Assembly (NCBI RefSeq): GCF_030815955.1
Contig: NZ_JAUSXK010000001.1
Coordinates: 3,472,001-3,536,000, forward strand
Direction: 5' to 3'
Origin: Microbacterium murale
Lineage (GTDB): Bacteria > Actinomycetota > Actinomycetes > Actinomycetales > Microbacteriaceae
DNA: 64,000 bases
A model generated the notes under the pieces. It saw only the letters and a list, made by a program, of their open reading frames with translations. It searched no databases and was not told the origin of the DNA. Made by a program: the position numbers and the translations under genes. This document shows, in pieces, positions 32,540-41,687 of the stretch. Position 1 is the first letter of the stretch, and each line of letters begins with the position of its first letter.

Positions 32540-34594
32540 ATGACCATTGCAGACAACATCCGCCGGCCGCTTCCGATGGCCGACCATGTGCGCGGCAAGC
32601 GTTCCGCTGTCACCTGTGAACTGAAGTGCGCGAATGCGTGTCTCGGACCGGAATGCAACACCTCGGCGAACCAGGACTTCCGCTCCATCGCCTCGGCGGT
32701 GTTCTCTCGACGAGCGCTGTTCGGCCTCGGCGCTGCGGCTGCGGTGGCGATCGCGGTCGGTGTCGACCGCACCGCACCTGTATCGACCCCGGGAGCTGGC
32801 GGGGTCGGGGGTCTCGGCGTGTCCAGCGGCAAGCCGGGCACCGCCGGGCTCTCCTTCGGCCCGATCGCCTCGGTGCCTGCAGAGGTCGACGCCTTCACAG
32901 TGCCCGAGGGATACACCTGGCGGCCGTTGATCCGCTGGGGCGACCCGCTGTTCTCCCGGACTCCCGCCTTCGACATCCTCGGGCAGACGGCTGAGGCACA
33001 GGAGGGACAGTTCGGGTACAACTGCGACTACCTCGACATCATCCCGGACCCGAGCGGCAAGACAGGCGTATTGGTGAACAACCATGAATACGTCAACCCG
33101 AACCTCATGTTCCCGGCCACGGCCGACGTCGCAGAGCTGCAGCGCCGCGGCGAGATCTACAAGGCCGCTCAGGGAATGTCGGTCGTCGACATCGCGCGCC
33201 GCAAGGTCGGCGAACCATGGGCGTACGTGGTGGACGGCCGCCGCAACCGTCGGATAACGGTCGAGACAGTGTTCGAGCTCACCGGTCCTGCTGCCGGCTC
33301 CGACCTCGTCAAGACCGCGGCGGACCCTGAGGGGCGCTGGGTTCTCGGCACACTCGGCAACTGCGCCGGCGGTACGACACCGTGGGGCACGGTCCTCTCT
33401 GGCGAGGAGAACTTCAACGGATACTTCGCCTGGGCCGCGGACACGGCAGAGCAGAAGCGCTATTCGAGTTCGAGCACGACGTCCACATCGACGGGCTGGG
33501 AGACGTATGACCCGCGGTTCGACGCGCACCACCCCGGCTACGTCAACGAACCGAACCGCTTCGGCTACATCGTCGAGATCGATCCGCAAGACCCGACCTC
33601 CACCCCGCGCAAGCACACCGCCATGGGCCGACTCAAGCACGAGGGTGCGAACGTGCACGTGGCGGAGGATGGCCGCGTGGTCGCGTACATGGGCGACGAC
33701 GAGCGCGGTGACTACCTCTACAAGTTCGTCTCGAAGAACCGCATGTCCGGGTCTCGCAAGAAGAATCTGAACCTGCTGAGCGAGGGTGACCTGTACGTCG
33801 CAACCTTCAGCGGTAACTCGCCGCTCGCCGAGATCACCGGCAGCGGCGCGCTTCCCTCCGACGGTGCCTTCGACGGCACCGGCGCCTGGGTGCCCCTGAC
33901 ACAGGGCGGCAAGAGCGTCGTGCCGGGATTCAGCACCGAGCAGGTGCTGGTTTACACCCGTCTTGCCGCAGACGCGGTGGGCGCCACCAAGATGGATCGG
34001 CCCGAGGATGTCGAGCCGAACCCGCTCACCGGCAAGGTCTATGTCGCACTCACGAACAACTCGCGCCGCAGCGAACTCGACGAAGCGAACCCCGTCACCG
34101 GAAACCGCTACGGTCACGTGATCGAGCTCACCGAGACGGCCGGACAGGCCGGCACGACGTTCGGCTGGAGCATCCTGCTCCTGTGCGGTGACCCGGCCAC
34201 CTTCGAGGGCGCGTACTTCGCCGGTTTCCCGAAGGAGCTCGTCTCGCCCATCTCCTGCCCCGACAACGTCGCTTTCGACTCGGAGGGCAATCTGTGGATC
34301 TCGACCGACGGTGCCCCGAGCACGATCGGGCGGGCTGATGGTCTGTTCAAAGTGCCGCTCACCGGGACAGAGCGCGGCAACGTTCAGCAGTTCCTCGCAG
34401 TGCCGCGGGATGCCGAGACCTGCGGTCCGGTCATCCACGACAAGGAGGGACTGGTCTTCGTCGCCGTGCAGCACCCCGGTGAAGACGGCACGTTCGAGAC
34501 TCCGAACTCCCTCTTCCCCGACTACGGGTCGAGCGCACCCGGTGACGTGCCGAACGCACCGCGACCGGCCGTCGTGCAGTCCTACCGCGCATGA
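32540..34594 (+). CDS. phoX: PhoX-family (DUF839) secreted alkaline phosphatase
   Basis: A 684-residue protein. A Cys-rich N-terminal patch (CELKCANACLGPEC, about residues 26-40) precedes a twin-arginine type region, FSRRALFGLGAAAAVAIAVG, and then a beta-propeller. The PhoX active-site segment is visible as GNCAGGTTPWGTVLSGEENFNGYF (Cys and Glu ligands of the Fe/Ca cluster), with later RPEDVEPNPLTGKVYVALTNN and CPDNVAFDSEGNLWISTDG. It should release phosphate from esters outside the cell. GAGGAGGA at 32528-32535 fixes the ATG at 32540. A Pho-box-like repeat and the divergent phosphatase support phosphate-starvation control. Confidence 0.92.
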   Translation: MTIADNIRRPLPMADHVRGKRSAVTCELKCANACLGPECNTSANQDFRSIASAVFSRRALFGLGAAAAVAIAVGVDRTAPVSTPGAGGVGGLGVSSGKPGTAGLSFGPIASVPAEVDAFTVPEGYTWRPLIRWGDPLFSRTPAFDILGQTAEAQEGQFGYNCDYLDIIPDPSGKTGVLVNNHEYVNPNLMFPATADVAELQRRGEIYKAAQGMSVVDIARRKVGEPWAYVVDGRRNRRITVETVFELTGPAAGSDLVKTAADPEGRWVLGTLGNCAGGTTPWGTVLSGEENFNGYFAWAADTAEQKRYSSSSTTSTSTGWETYDPRFDAHHPGYVNEPNRFGYIVEIDPQDPTSTPRKHTAMGRLKHEGANVHVAEDGRVVAYMGDDERGDYLYKFVSKNRMSGSRKKNLNLLSEGDLYVATFSGNSPLAEITGSGALPSDGAFDGTGAWVPLTQGGKSVVPGFSTEQVLVYTRLAADAVGATKMDRPEDVEPNPLTGKVYVALTNNSRRSELDEANPVTGNRYGHVIELTETAGQAGTTFGWSILLLCGDPATFEGAYFAGFPKELVSPISCPDNVAFDSEGNLWISTDGAPSTIGRADGLFKVPLTGTERGNVQQFLAVPRDAETCGPVIHDKEGLVFVAVQHPGEDGTFETPNSLFPDYGSSAPGDVPNAPRPAVVQSYRA

Positions 34595-34600
34595 GATGAG

Positions 34601-34642
34601 GCGAGAGGCGGTCGCTCGTGACTCGCGGCGACCGCCTCTCGC
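34601..34642 (+). terminator. Strong hairpin after phoX
   Basis: GCGAGAGGCGGTCGC (34601-34615) pairs perfectly over 15 bp with GCGACCGCCTCTCGC (34628-34642). No T-run follows. It isolates phoX from nusA. Confidence 0.75.
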
Positions 34643-34730
34643 GTGCGGACTGCTCTGGACCTCCTCTCCGCTATGGCCCCGCGCTGTGCCGACGCGCCTG
34701 TTGTCGTGGCACTGACCTGCGCACACGGGG

Positions 34731-34736
34731 TATCGT
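34731..34736 (+). promoter_or_regulatory. Possible -10 element for nusA
   Basis: TATCGT at 34731-34736, 57 bp before the nusA ATG. Seven bases later an ATG opens a 4-codon mini-ORF (ATG at 34744 to TGA at 34758), which would be leaderless. No clear -35 is seen. Confidence 0.35.
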
Positions 34737-34792
34737 TGTACGGATGTCGCGCGTGTGAACCTGCGCGACGAGAGCTGAATAGGGAGGCCGTA

Positions 34793-35776
34793 ATGGACAT
34801 CGAACTGGGGCTGCTGCGCGGGATCGAGAAGGAGAAGGCGATTCCCTTCGACGAACTCGTCGCGATCATCGAGCAGGCCGTTCTGACGGCATACGGCAAG
34901 CACGTCTCGGAAGAGGGCAACATCCCTGAGGGTGTTCGCGTCGAACTGGACCGCAAGACCGGTCACGTCGCCGTGCTTCAGCCGGTCAAAGACGAAGACG
35001 GCGCCATCATCGGCGAAGAGGATGCCACCCCCGACGACTTCGGCCGCATCGGCGCGTTCGCGGCCAAGCAGGTCATCAGCCAGCGCCTGCGCGACATCGC
35101 CGACGAAGCCGTCCTCGGCGAGTTCAAGGGCAAAGAAGGCGACATCGTCGCCGGCGTCATCCAGCAGGGGCCGAACCCGCGCATGATCCACGTCGATCTC
35201 GGCAGCGTAGAGGCGATCCTTCCGCCTGAGGAGCAGGTGCCGGGTGAGGATTACGCCCATGGCTCCCGTCTGCGCGTGTACGTGACCGCGGTCTCGAAGG
35301 GACTCAAAGGCCCCCAGATCACGGTCTCCCGCACGCACCCCGGTCTCGTGCGCAAGTTGTTCGCTCTGGAGGTTCCCGAGATCGCGGCCGGACTCGTCGA
35401 GATCATCTCGCTCGCCCGTGAAGCCGGACACCGCACCAAGATCGCCGTCAAGGCCAACGACCCGTCGATCAACGCCAAGGGCGCCTGCATCGGCGAACTC
35501 GGTCGTCGAGTGCGCGCCGTGACGGAAGAATTGGCGGGGGAGAAGATCGACATCGTCGACCACGACGTCGATCTCGCAACCTTCGTCGCCCACGCTCTCT
35601 CGCCGGCCAAGGTCACGAGTTCCTTCGTGCTCGATGCCAACACCAAGGCCGTGCGCGCTCTTGTGCCTGACTACCAGCTGTCGCTCGCGATCGGTAAAGA
35701 GGGCCAGAACGCCCGACTCGCGGCCAAGCTGACCGGCGCGAAGATCGACATCCAGCCCGACAGCATCCTCGACTGA
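34793..35776 (+). CDS. nusA: Transcription termination/antitermination factor NusA
   Basis: A 327-residue NusA with the N-terminal RNA-polymerase-binding domain (MDIELGLLRGIEKEKAIPFDEL), an S1 domain (about 115-185; GDIVAGVIQQGPNPRMIHVDLG) and two KH domains (SRTHPGLVRKLFALEVPEI; LSLAIGKEGQNARLAAKLTG). It lacks the acidic C-terminal repeats of E. coli, as in other actinobacteria. GGGAGG at 34782-34787 is the ribosome binding site. It heads nusA-ylxR-infB-rbfA; the usual upstream rimP is absent, replaced by phoX and a terminator. Confidence 0.96.
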   Translation: MDIELGLLRGIEKEKAIPFDELVAIIEQAVLTAYGKHVSEEGNIPEGVRVELDRKTGHVAVLQPVKDEDGAIIGEEDATPDDFGRIGAFAAKQVISQRLRDIADEAVLGEFKGKEGDIVAGVIQQGPNPRMIHVDLGSVEAILPPEEQVPGEDYAHGSRLRVYVTAVSKGLKGPQITVSRTHPGLVRKLFALEVPEIAAGLVEIISLAREAGHRTKIAVKANDPSINAKGACIGELGRRVRAVTEELAGEKIDIVDHDVDLATFVAHALSPAKVTSSFVLDANTKAVRALVPDYQLSLAIGKEGQNARLAAKLTGAKIDIQPDSILD

Positions 35777-35817
35777 CCGGCAGGTCGCGGAGTTGCCACC
35801 CAGCGGCGCGGTGTAAG

Positions 35818-36090
35818 ATGGATGCTGTACGAACATGCGTCGGTTGTCGCATGCGTGCTTCCCGATCCGCTCTTCTCAGAGTGGTGGCTCATGACGACGT
35901 CCTCATCATCGATGAGCGTGCCGTGATGACCGGGAGGGGCGCCTGGCTGCATCCGACGCAGGAATGCATGGAAGCCGCTCTGCGGCGCCGCGCTTTCGCA
36001 CGAGCCCTCCGTGTGTCCGATCCGTTGGACACGCAGACCATCGAGAAACGGCTGAATGGCTATGGAAACAAAGTGAACGGCTCGAAATGA
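35818..36090 (+). CDS. ylxR: YlxR-family (DUF448) small nucleic-acid-binding protein
   Basis: A 90-residue protein with the YlxR signature RTCVGCRMRASRSALLRVV, the GRGAWLHPTQEC turn and the ALRRRAFARALR helix. Members bind RNA or the RNase P RNA and sit between nusA and infB in many Gram-positives, exactly as here. The two Cys in CVGC and a later Cys could hold a metal, but this is not established. ATG at 35818 gives the family's normal N-terminus. Confidence 0.93.
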   Translation: MDAVRTCVGCRMRASRSALLRVVAHDDVLIIDERAVMTGRGAWLHPTQECMEAALRRRAFARALRVSDPLDTQTIEKRLNGYGNKVNGSK

Positions 36091-36149
36091 GACCCGTCCG
36101 CAACTAGTGGTCTGCCCTGCCTGGGTAGACCGACCCAGACAGGAGAATT

Positions 36150-38894
36150 GTGGCTGCCAAACCACGCGTACACGAGATTGCCGCTGAGCTCGGCGTCGAC
36201 AGTAAGTTCGCACTCGCAAAGCTGAAGGAGCTCGGCGAGTTCGTCAAGAGCCCTTCGTCGACCATCGAGCCCCCAGTTGCTCGCAAGCTCCGTGCGGCCA
36301 TCGAGGCCGACAGTGCTGCCAAACCCAAGGCAGACGAGAAGCCGGCGGCGGCGAAGCCCGCTGCTGCCAAGTCCGGCCCTGCCAAGCCAGGGCCGAAGGC
36401 TCCGACACCAGGGCCGAAGCCCGGCCCGAAGCCGGCACCCGAGCCGAAGGTCGAAGAGGCCCCGGTTGCAGAAGCTCCTGCAGCACCGGAAACGCCGACC
36501 GCGCCTGAAGGCGACCAGCTCGCTGCACCCGCAGCTGACTCGGGCGCACCGAAGCCCGGCGCTCCGCGCCCCGGCAACAACCCCTTCTCTTCCGCTCAGG
36601 GCATGGGCCAGCGTCCTGCCGGCCCCCGTCCTGGCAACAACCCCTTCGCGTCCGCTCAGGGCATGGGCCAGCGCCCGACTCCGGGAAACATCCCGCGTCC
36701 GCAGGCTCCGCGCCCCGGAGCGCCGCGCCCTGGCGCTCCGCGTCCGGGATCTCCCCGTCCCGGTGCCCCGCGCACCGGCGGCCCCGGTCGTCCTGGTGGC
36801 GCACCGTTCCAGCAGCGCTCGGGCGGCCCAGGTCGTCCCGGCGGTGCCGGTGGTGCACCGGGCGGCGGTCCCGGCGCACGTCCGGGTGGCGGCTTCGCCG
36901 GCCGTCCAGGCGGCGGCGGTGGCCGTGGTCGTGGACCCGGCGGTGGAACCGCAGGTGCCTTCGGAAAGGGAGGCGGCAAGTCCAAGCAGCGCAAGTCCCG
37001 TAGGGCGAAGCGGCAGGAATTCGAAATGCGGTCGGCTCCGGTCGTCGGTGGCGTCAACGTCACCCGCGGCAACGGAGAGATCATCCGCATGCGCCGCGGC
37101 GCATCGATCGCCGACTTCGCTGACAAGATCGAGACGCTGACCGGCTACACCGTTCAGCCGGGAACCCTTGTCACCATCCTCTTCAACCTCGGCGAGATGG
37201 CCACGGCCACCGAGTCGCTGGACGAGGCGACCTTCGAGGTCCTCGGTGAGGAGCTCGGCTACAAGATCCAGATGGTCTCGCCCGAGGATGAGGACAAAGA
37301 GCTCCTCGAGGGCTTCGGTCTCGATCTCGCCAAGGAGCTGGAGGAGGAGAGCGAGGACGACCTCGAGATCCGTCCGCCGGTCGTCACCGTCATGGGTCAC
37401 GTCGACCACGGTAAGACCCGTCTCCTCGACGCGATCCGCCAGACCAACGTCATCGAGGGTGAGGCCGGAGGCATCACCCAGCACATCGGTGCATACCAGG
37501 TCTGGACCGAGCACGAGGGCCACGAGCGCGCCATTACCTTCATCGACACACCTGGTCACGAGGCGTTCACCGCCATGCGTGCCCGTGGTGCGCAGGTCAC
37601 CGACCTCGCGATCCTGGTGGTCGCGGCCGACGACGGCATCATGCCGCAGACGGTCGAGGCGCTCAACCACGCCCAGGCGGCGAACGTGCCGATCGTGGTC
37701 GCGGTGAACAAGGTCGACAAGCCGGATGCCAACCCGGCGAAGGTTCGTCAGCAGCTGACCGAGTACGGCCTTGTCGCCGAGGAGTACGGCGGAGACGTCA
37801 TGTTCGTCGATGTCTCGGCACGTGCCGGCACCGGCATCCAGGAACTCCTGGACGCCGTGCTGCTCGCCGCTGACGCAGGCCTCGACCTCACGGCGAACCC
37901 GAACAAGTCCGCACGCGGCGTCGCCATCGAGGCGAAGCTCGACAAGGGCCGTGGTTCGATCGCGACAGTGCTGATCCAGTCCGGAACGCTGCGTGTCGGC
38001 GATTCGATCGTCGCAGGCACCGCTTACGGCCGTGTCCGCGCGATGCTCGACGAGAACGGCGACGCCGTCGAAGAGGCAGCACCGTCACGTCCGGTGCAGG
38101 TGCAGGGACTCAACTCGGTCCCGCGCGCCGGCGACGTCTTCATCGTCACCGAAGAAGACCGCATGGCACGTCAGATCGCTGAGAAGCGTGAGGCTGTCGA
38201 GCGCAACGCACTGCTGGCCAAGGCCCGCAAGCGCATCTCGCTCGAGGACTTCACCCGTGCGCTCGAAGAGGGCAAGGTCGAGACGCTCAACCTCATCATC
38301 AAGGGTGACGTCTCCGGTGCCGTCGAGGCACTGGAGGAGTCGCTGCTCAAGATCGAGGTCGACGACACGGTGCAGCTGCGCATCATCCACCGCGGTGTGG
38401 GCGCTGTCACCGAGTCGGATGTGAACCTGGCGACGATCGACAACGCGATCATCGTGGGTTTCAACGTCCGCCCCGACCCCAAGGCCCGTGAGGCCGCGGC
38501 TCGTGAGGGCGTGGATGTCCGGTTCTACTCGGTCATCTACTCCGCGATCGACGAGATCGAGAGCTCCCTCAAGGGCATGCTCAAGCCGGAGTTCGAAGAG
38601 ATCCAGTCCGGTGTCGCCGAGATCCGCGAGGTGTTCCGCTCCTCGAAGTTCGGCAACATCGCCGGTGTCATCGTGCGATCGGGAACGATCACACGCAATG
38701 CCAAGGCTCGTATCATCCGCGACGGCGTCGTGCTCGCCGATGGCCTCGCCATCGAGTCGCTGCGCCGCTTCAAGGATGACGTCACCGAGGTCCGCACGGA
38801 CTACGAGGCCGGTATCGGGCTCGGCAAGTTCAACGACATCCAGATCGGCGACGAGATCGAGACCACCGAGCTCGTCGAGAAGCCTCGCGGCTGA
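36150..38894 (+). CDS. infB: Translation initiation factor IF-2
   Basis: A 914-residue GTPase that loads initiator tRNA on the 30S subunit. The N-terminal IF2_N domain ([16 protein letters not shown]) is followed by a long Ala/Pro/Gly-rich linker (about 50-290), then the G domain with GHVDHGKT (416-423), DTPGHEAF and NKVDK, and the beta-barrel and C-terminal tRNA-binding domains ([28 protein letters not shown]). AGGAG precedes the GTG at 36150. The linker contains a 60-bp tandem repeat. A perfect hairpin lies between this gene and rbfA. Confidence 0.97.
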   Translation: MAAKPRVHEIAAELGVDSKFALAKLKELGEFVKSPSSTIEPPVARKLRAAIEADSAAKPKADEKPAAAKPAAAKSGPAKPGPKAPTPGPKPGPKPAPEPKVEEAPVAEAPAAPETPTAPEGDQLAAPAADSGAPKPGAPRPGNNPFSSAQGMGQRPAGPRPGNNPFASAQGMGQRPTPGNIPRPQAPRPGAPRPGAPRPGSPRPGAPRTGGPGRPGGAPFQQRSGGPGRPGGAGGAPGGGPGARPGGGFAGRPGGGGGRGRGPGGGTAGAFGKGGGKSKQRKSRRAKRQEFEMRSAPVVGGVNVTRGNGEIIRMRRGASIADFADKIETLTGYTVQPGTLVTILFNLGEMATATESLDEATFEVLGEELGYKIQMVSPEDEDKELLEGFGLDLAKELEEESEDDLEIRPPVVTVMGHVDHGKTRLLDAIRQTNVIEGEAGGITQHIGAYQVWTEHEGHERAITFIDTPGHEAFTAMRARGAQVTDLAILVVAADDGIMPQTVEALNHAQAANVPIVVAVNKVDKPDANPAKVRQQLTEYGLVAEEYGGDVMFVDVSARAGTGIQELLDAVLLAADAGLDLTANPNKSARGVAIEAKLDKGRGSIATVLIQSGTLRVGDSIVAGTAYGRVRAMLDENGDAVEEAAPSRPVQVQGLNSVPRAGDVFIVTEEDRMARQIAEKREAVERNALLAKARKRISLEDFTRALEEGKVETLNLIIKGDVSGAVEALEESLLKIEVDDTVQLRIIHRGVGAVTESDVNLATIDNAIIVGFNVRPDPKAREAAAREGVDVRFYSVIYSAIDEIESSLKGMLKPEFEEIQSGVAEIREVFRSSKFGNIAGVIVRSGTITRNAKARIIRDGVVLADGLAIESLRRFKDDVTEVRTDYEAGIGLGKFNDIQIGDEIETTELVEKPRG
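36567..36686 (+). repeat. 60-bp tandem repeat in the IF-2 linker
   Basis: Two nearly identical 60-bp units encode [19 protein letters not shown] twice. The period is exactly 20 codons, so the frame is kept. The rest of the linker has shorter RPGAP and RPGG repeats. Confidence 0.7.
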
Positions 38895-38904
38895 TTTGAT
38901 CACA

Positions 38905-38932
38905 ATGAGGGGCGCCTGCGGGCGCCCCTCAT
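38905..38932 (+). terminator. Perfect hairpin between infB and rbfA
   Basis: ATGAGGGGCGCC (38905-38916), loop TGCG, GGCGCCCCTCAT (38921-38932): a 12-bp perfect stem followed by TTCG. It lies in the 59-bp gap inside the operon. Confidence 0.75.
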
Positions 38933-38953
38933 TCGTCACAGGGGAGAAGAACA

Positions 38954-39385
38954 ATGGCTGGAGAACGACAGGCACGCCTGGCGGACCGTATTCGCGTCAT
39001 CCTGGCTGAGCGTCTCGAGAAGGGGCTGCGTGACCCGCGCCTCGGATTCGTCACCATCACCGATGTCCGCGTCTCCGGCGACCTGCAGCACGCGTCCGCC
39101 TTCTACACGGTGCTGGGCACAGACGAAGAGCGGGTGTCGAGCGCTGCCGCGCTCGCATCGGCGACCGGCATGCTGCGCAGCGAGGTCGGCAAGCAGCTCA
39201 GCACCCGTCTGGTGCCGACGCTGGAGTTCATCCCGGACGCGCTTCCGGAGAATGCCGACAACATCACAGCGCTGCTCCGGCAGGCACAGGAGCGAGACGC
39301 CGAAGTGGCCAAACTCGCCTCTTCCGCCACGCACGCCGGCGAGGCCGATCCCTACGTGCGCGCCGATGAGGACGATCAGCAGTAG
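38954..39385 (+). CDS. rbfA: Ribosome-binding factor A
   Basis: A 143-residue 30S maturation factor that binds 16S rRNA during cold-sensitive late assembly. It starts MAGERQARLADRIRVILAERLEKGLRDPRLGFVTITDVRVSGDLQHA, the typical RbfA N-terminus, and contains LRSEVGKQLSTRLVPTLEFIPD. The C-terminal 20 residues are acidic. GGGAGAAG precedes the ATG. It ends 11 bp from the convergent mutY gene. A strong hairpin upstream could reduce its transcription relative to infB. Confidence 0.96.
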   Translation: MAGERQARLADRIRVILAERLEKGLRDPRLGFVTITDVRVSGDLQHASAFYTVLGTDEERVSSAAALASATGMLRSEVGKQLSTRLVPTLEFIPDALPENADNITALLRQAQERDAEVAKLASSATHAGEADPYVRADEDDQQ

Positions 39386-39396
39386 TCCACTGCTGC

Positions 39397-40296
39397 TCAG
39401 CGGGGCAGCCGAAGCATCTGCTCGGACGCCTCGGCGAGCCCGTCCGCGATGAGGGAATCGATCGCACGGTCTCGCTGCGCGAGATCCGTCCAGTCGTGAA
39501 TCACCGCGTCGAGCGGTACCGCACCCGCATCCGATTCGCGCAGAGCCTTCAACACCGCGCCGCGAGCCTGGCGGTCGGAGCCCTCATATCGCGCTTGCTT
39601 GCGGCGATCATCGCCAGTGTCCGGGCGACCGGATGACAGCCATGCGCACTGCGCCGCGATGGGGCACCGTTCGCATTTGGGCGCTCGCGACGTGCACACC
39701 GTGGCTCCGAGCTCCATCATGGCTGCGTTGAAGACGGCGGACTCGTCATCCGCATCAGGAAGCAACGCTTTCATCGTCACCAGATCTCGCCGCGAGGCAG
39801 GACCTGGTTGAGACCGGCCTTCGAGCGCGCGCGCCATCACTCTGCGAGTGTTGGTGTCGACGACGGGATGCCGGTCACCGAAGGCGAATGCCGCCACAGC
39901 TCGTGCGGTGTAGTCGCCGATGCCAGACAGCGCGAGCAGGGCCTCGACATTCCGCGGAACGTCGCCGCCGTGTCGCGCGGTGATCTCGATCGCCGCGCGG
40001 TGCAGCCAGAGCGCACGCCGGGGGTAACCGAGATTCGCCCACTGCTGCACGACCTCAGCCGGCGTGGCGCTCGACATGGCCGTAGGCGTCGGCCAGCGCT
40101 CCAGCCAGGCCTCGAGGCGCGGTATCACACGGGTCACCGGCGTCTGCTGCAGCATGAACTCGCTGACGAGCGTGCCCCACGCACCGAACCGCGCATGGAA
40201 CGCTTTTCGTCGCCACGGCAGATCTCTCGCCTCCGAGTGGTACCAGTCCGCGAGTATCGAAGACAGGTCCGGTGAGGGGGTCGAGATCACAGGCAC
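39397..40296 (-). CDS. mutY: A/G-specific adenine DNA glycosylase MutY
   Basis: A 299-residue base-excision enzyme that removes adenine paired with 8-oxoguanine. EFMLQQTPVTRV holds the catalytic Glu region, LSGIGDYTARAVAAFAFG the helix-hairpin-helix, VVDTNTRRV the catalytic Asp, and CTSRAPKCERCPIAAQC the [4Fe-4S] cysteines. The C-terminal NUDIX-like domain that recognises 8-oxoG in E. coli MutY is missing and replaced by a short helical tail, as in many actinobacteria. Start GTG at 40296 fits the 6-nt spaced promoter. It is antisense to the ribosome-assembly genes on either side. Confidence 0.92.
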   Translation of the reverse strand: MPVISTPSPDLSSILADWYHSEARDLPWRRKAFHARFGAWGTLVSEFMLQQTPVTRVIPRLEAWLERWPTPTAMSSATPAEVVQQWANLGYPRRALWLHRAAIEITARHGGDVPRNVEALLALSGIGDYTARAVAAFAFGDRHPVVDTNTRRVMARALEGRSQPGPASRRDLVTMKALLPDADDESAVFNAAMMELGATVCTSRAPKCERCPIAAQCAWLSSGRPDTGDDRRKQARYEGSDRQARGAVLKALRESDAGAVPLDAVIHDWTDLAQRDRAIDSLIADGLAEASEQMLRLPR

Positions 40297-40308
40297 CCCG
40301 ACAGCCTA
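40297..40308 (-). promoter_or_regulatory. Leaderless-type -10 element for mutY
   Basis: Minus-strand TAGGCT (40303-40308), 6 nt (GTCGGG), then GTG at 40296. Confidence 0.6.
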
Positions 40309-40369
40309 TGCGCAGTCTCACAGCCAGGAGGCCCGGTAGTCGGCGGACGAGCATGCGCGTCGCCATCGA

Positions 40370-40381
40370 TAGGCTGGGGAG
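40370..40381 (+). promoter_or_regulatory. Leaderless-type -10 element for truB
   Basis: TAGGCT at 40370-40375, 6 nt (GGGGAG), then ATG at 40382. Confidence 0.6.
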
Positions 40382-41275
40382 ATGGTCGCACCCGGCATCC
40401 TCCTCGTTGACAAGCCCGGCGGGCTGACCAGCCACGATGTGGTCGCCCGAACACGGAAGGCGTTCGGAACGCGCAAGGTCGGACACGCCGGCACGCTCGA
40501 CCCGATGGCGACAGGTCTGCTGGTGATCGGCATCGAGGGCGCGACGCGGCTGCTCACGTATGTGGTCGGCGCCGACAAGACCTACTTGGCGACTATCCGG
40601 CTCGGACAGTCGACGGGCACGGACGATGCAGAGGGCGAGGTCGTCCGCGCTGCGGATGCCGCCGTCGTGGATGCAGTGACGAGCGAGCAGATCGAGACAG
40701 GGATCGTGGCGCTCACCGGGGAGATATCCCAGGTACCCAGCGCCGTCTCCGCGATCAAGGTCGACGGACGTCGCGCATACGACCTCGTGCGGGCAGGCGA
40801 GCAGGTGGAGCTCAAGGCGAGAGCGGTCACGGTGTCCCGGTTCGACGTCGTCGAAGAGCGCCGTGGAGATGGCGTCCTCGATCTCGATGTCGTTGTGGAC
40901 TGCTCGTCCGGTACTTATATCCGTGCACTCGCCCGCGACCTGGGAGATGCCCTGGGGGTAGGCGGACACCTCACCGCCCTCCGGCGCACGAGGATCGGCC
41001 CGTTCGACGTCGCGGATGGAGTCGAGCTCGACGCCCTCGCGGATGCGAAGACACTGACGCCGGCGATCGCGGCGTCCGAGATCTTGCAGCCGCTCGATGT
41101 CACAGAGGACGAGGCACGCGACCTGCGGCACGGCAAGCGCCTCACGAACCAGGCTTCACGACTCGACGGCGCTCTCGCCGCGGCGATCGACCCCGACGGT
41201 GCACTGGTCGGGATCGTCGAGAAGCGCGGAAGCGATCTCAAGAGCGCCATGAACATGCCGGAGGCTGCCCGATGA
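40382..41275 (+). CDS. truB: tRNA pseudouridine-55 synthase TruB
   Basis: A 297-residue enzyme making pseudouridine 55 in the T-loop of tRNAs. The conserved start (GILLVDKPGGLTSHDVVARTRKAFGTRKVGHAGTLDPMATGLL) contains the catalytic Asp in GTLDPMATG. YEAL-like and VDCSSGTYIRALARDLG motifs follow, with a PUA-type C-terminal part. It begins the truB-ribF cluster; its stop overlaps the next start by 4 bp (ATGA). Confidence 0.96.
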   Translation: MVAPGILLVDKPGGLTSHDVVARTRKAFGTRKVGHAGTLDPMATGLLVIGIEGATRLLTYVVGADKTYLATIRLGQSTGTDDAEGEVVRAADAAVVDAVTSEQIETGIVALTGEISQVPSAVSAIKVDGRRAYDLVRAGEQVELKARAVTVSRFDVVEERRGDGVLDLDVVVDCSSGTYIRALARDLGDALGVGGHLTALRRTRIGPFDVADGVELDALADAKTLTPAIAASEILQPLDVTEDEARDLRHGKRLTNQASRLDGALAAAIDPDGALVGIVEKRGSDLKSAMNMPEAAR

Positions 41276-41640
41276 TCCTCTGGTTCACGACTCTCCAGAT
41301 CGTCGTCGCCATCGCCGCCGGCGTGTTCTGCGGGGTTGCAGGGCTGGCGGGCCGGCGTCCGAGTGACTTCTCGGTCGGTGCGCTCGCGCTCGTCGAACTG
41401 CTGCTCATCGTGCAGGTCATCATGGCGATCATCGCGCCTTTCGCCGGCAACCCGCCCTCGGGCGATCCGCTGGAGTTCTGGGTCTATCTCATCTCTGCCG
41501 CGCTGCTGCCGATCGGCGGCGTGATCTGGGCTCTCCTGGAACGCAGCCGGTGGAGTACCGTCATCCTCGGCGTCGTCGCACTCGCGGTCGCGATCATGCT
41601 CTGGCGGATGCAGGTGATCTGGACCGTTCAGGTCGGCTGA
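41272..41640 (+). CDS. Small four-helix membrane protein between truB and ribF
   Basis: A 122-residue protein made of about four transmembrane segments separated by short loops (GNPPSGDPLEFW; ERSRWST). I recognise no named domain. The ATG overlaps the truB stop, so it is translated with truB. Homologues of this kind are common beside truB/ribF in Microbacteriaceae (recollection, not checked). Role unknown. Confidence 0.75.
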   Translation: MILWFTTLQIVVAIAAGVFCGVAGLAGRRPSDFSVGALALVELLLIVQVIMAIIAPFAGNPPSGDPLEFWVYLISAALLPIGGVIWALLERSRWSTVILGVVALAVAIMLWRMQVIWTVQVG

Positions 41641-41671
41641 GCGTGCGGCGATCGAGCATGGCTCGCGCGCT

Positions 41672-41677
41672 TAGAAT
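41672..41677 (+). promoter_or_regulatory. -10 element for the 41688 membrane gene
   Basis: TAGAAT at 41672-41677 is 10 nt before ATG 41688, with GGAGGA between them. This could give a transcript with a very short leader. Confidence 0.45.
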
Positions 41678-41687
41678 GGAGGATGCT

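Noticed and set aside
32519..35836. A 1105-codon open frame on the minus strand across phoX and nusA
   Set aside because: It is antisense to two clearly recognisable genes, has no domain similarity and is a typical high-GC shadow frame in which stops are rare.
36567..36960. Repeats in the infB linker considered as a possible CRISPR-like array
   Set aside because: The repeats are in frame and encode the Pro/Gly-rich linker of IF-2; units are adjacent without unique spacers.
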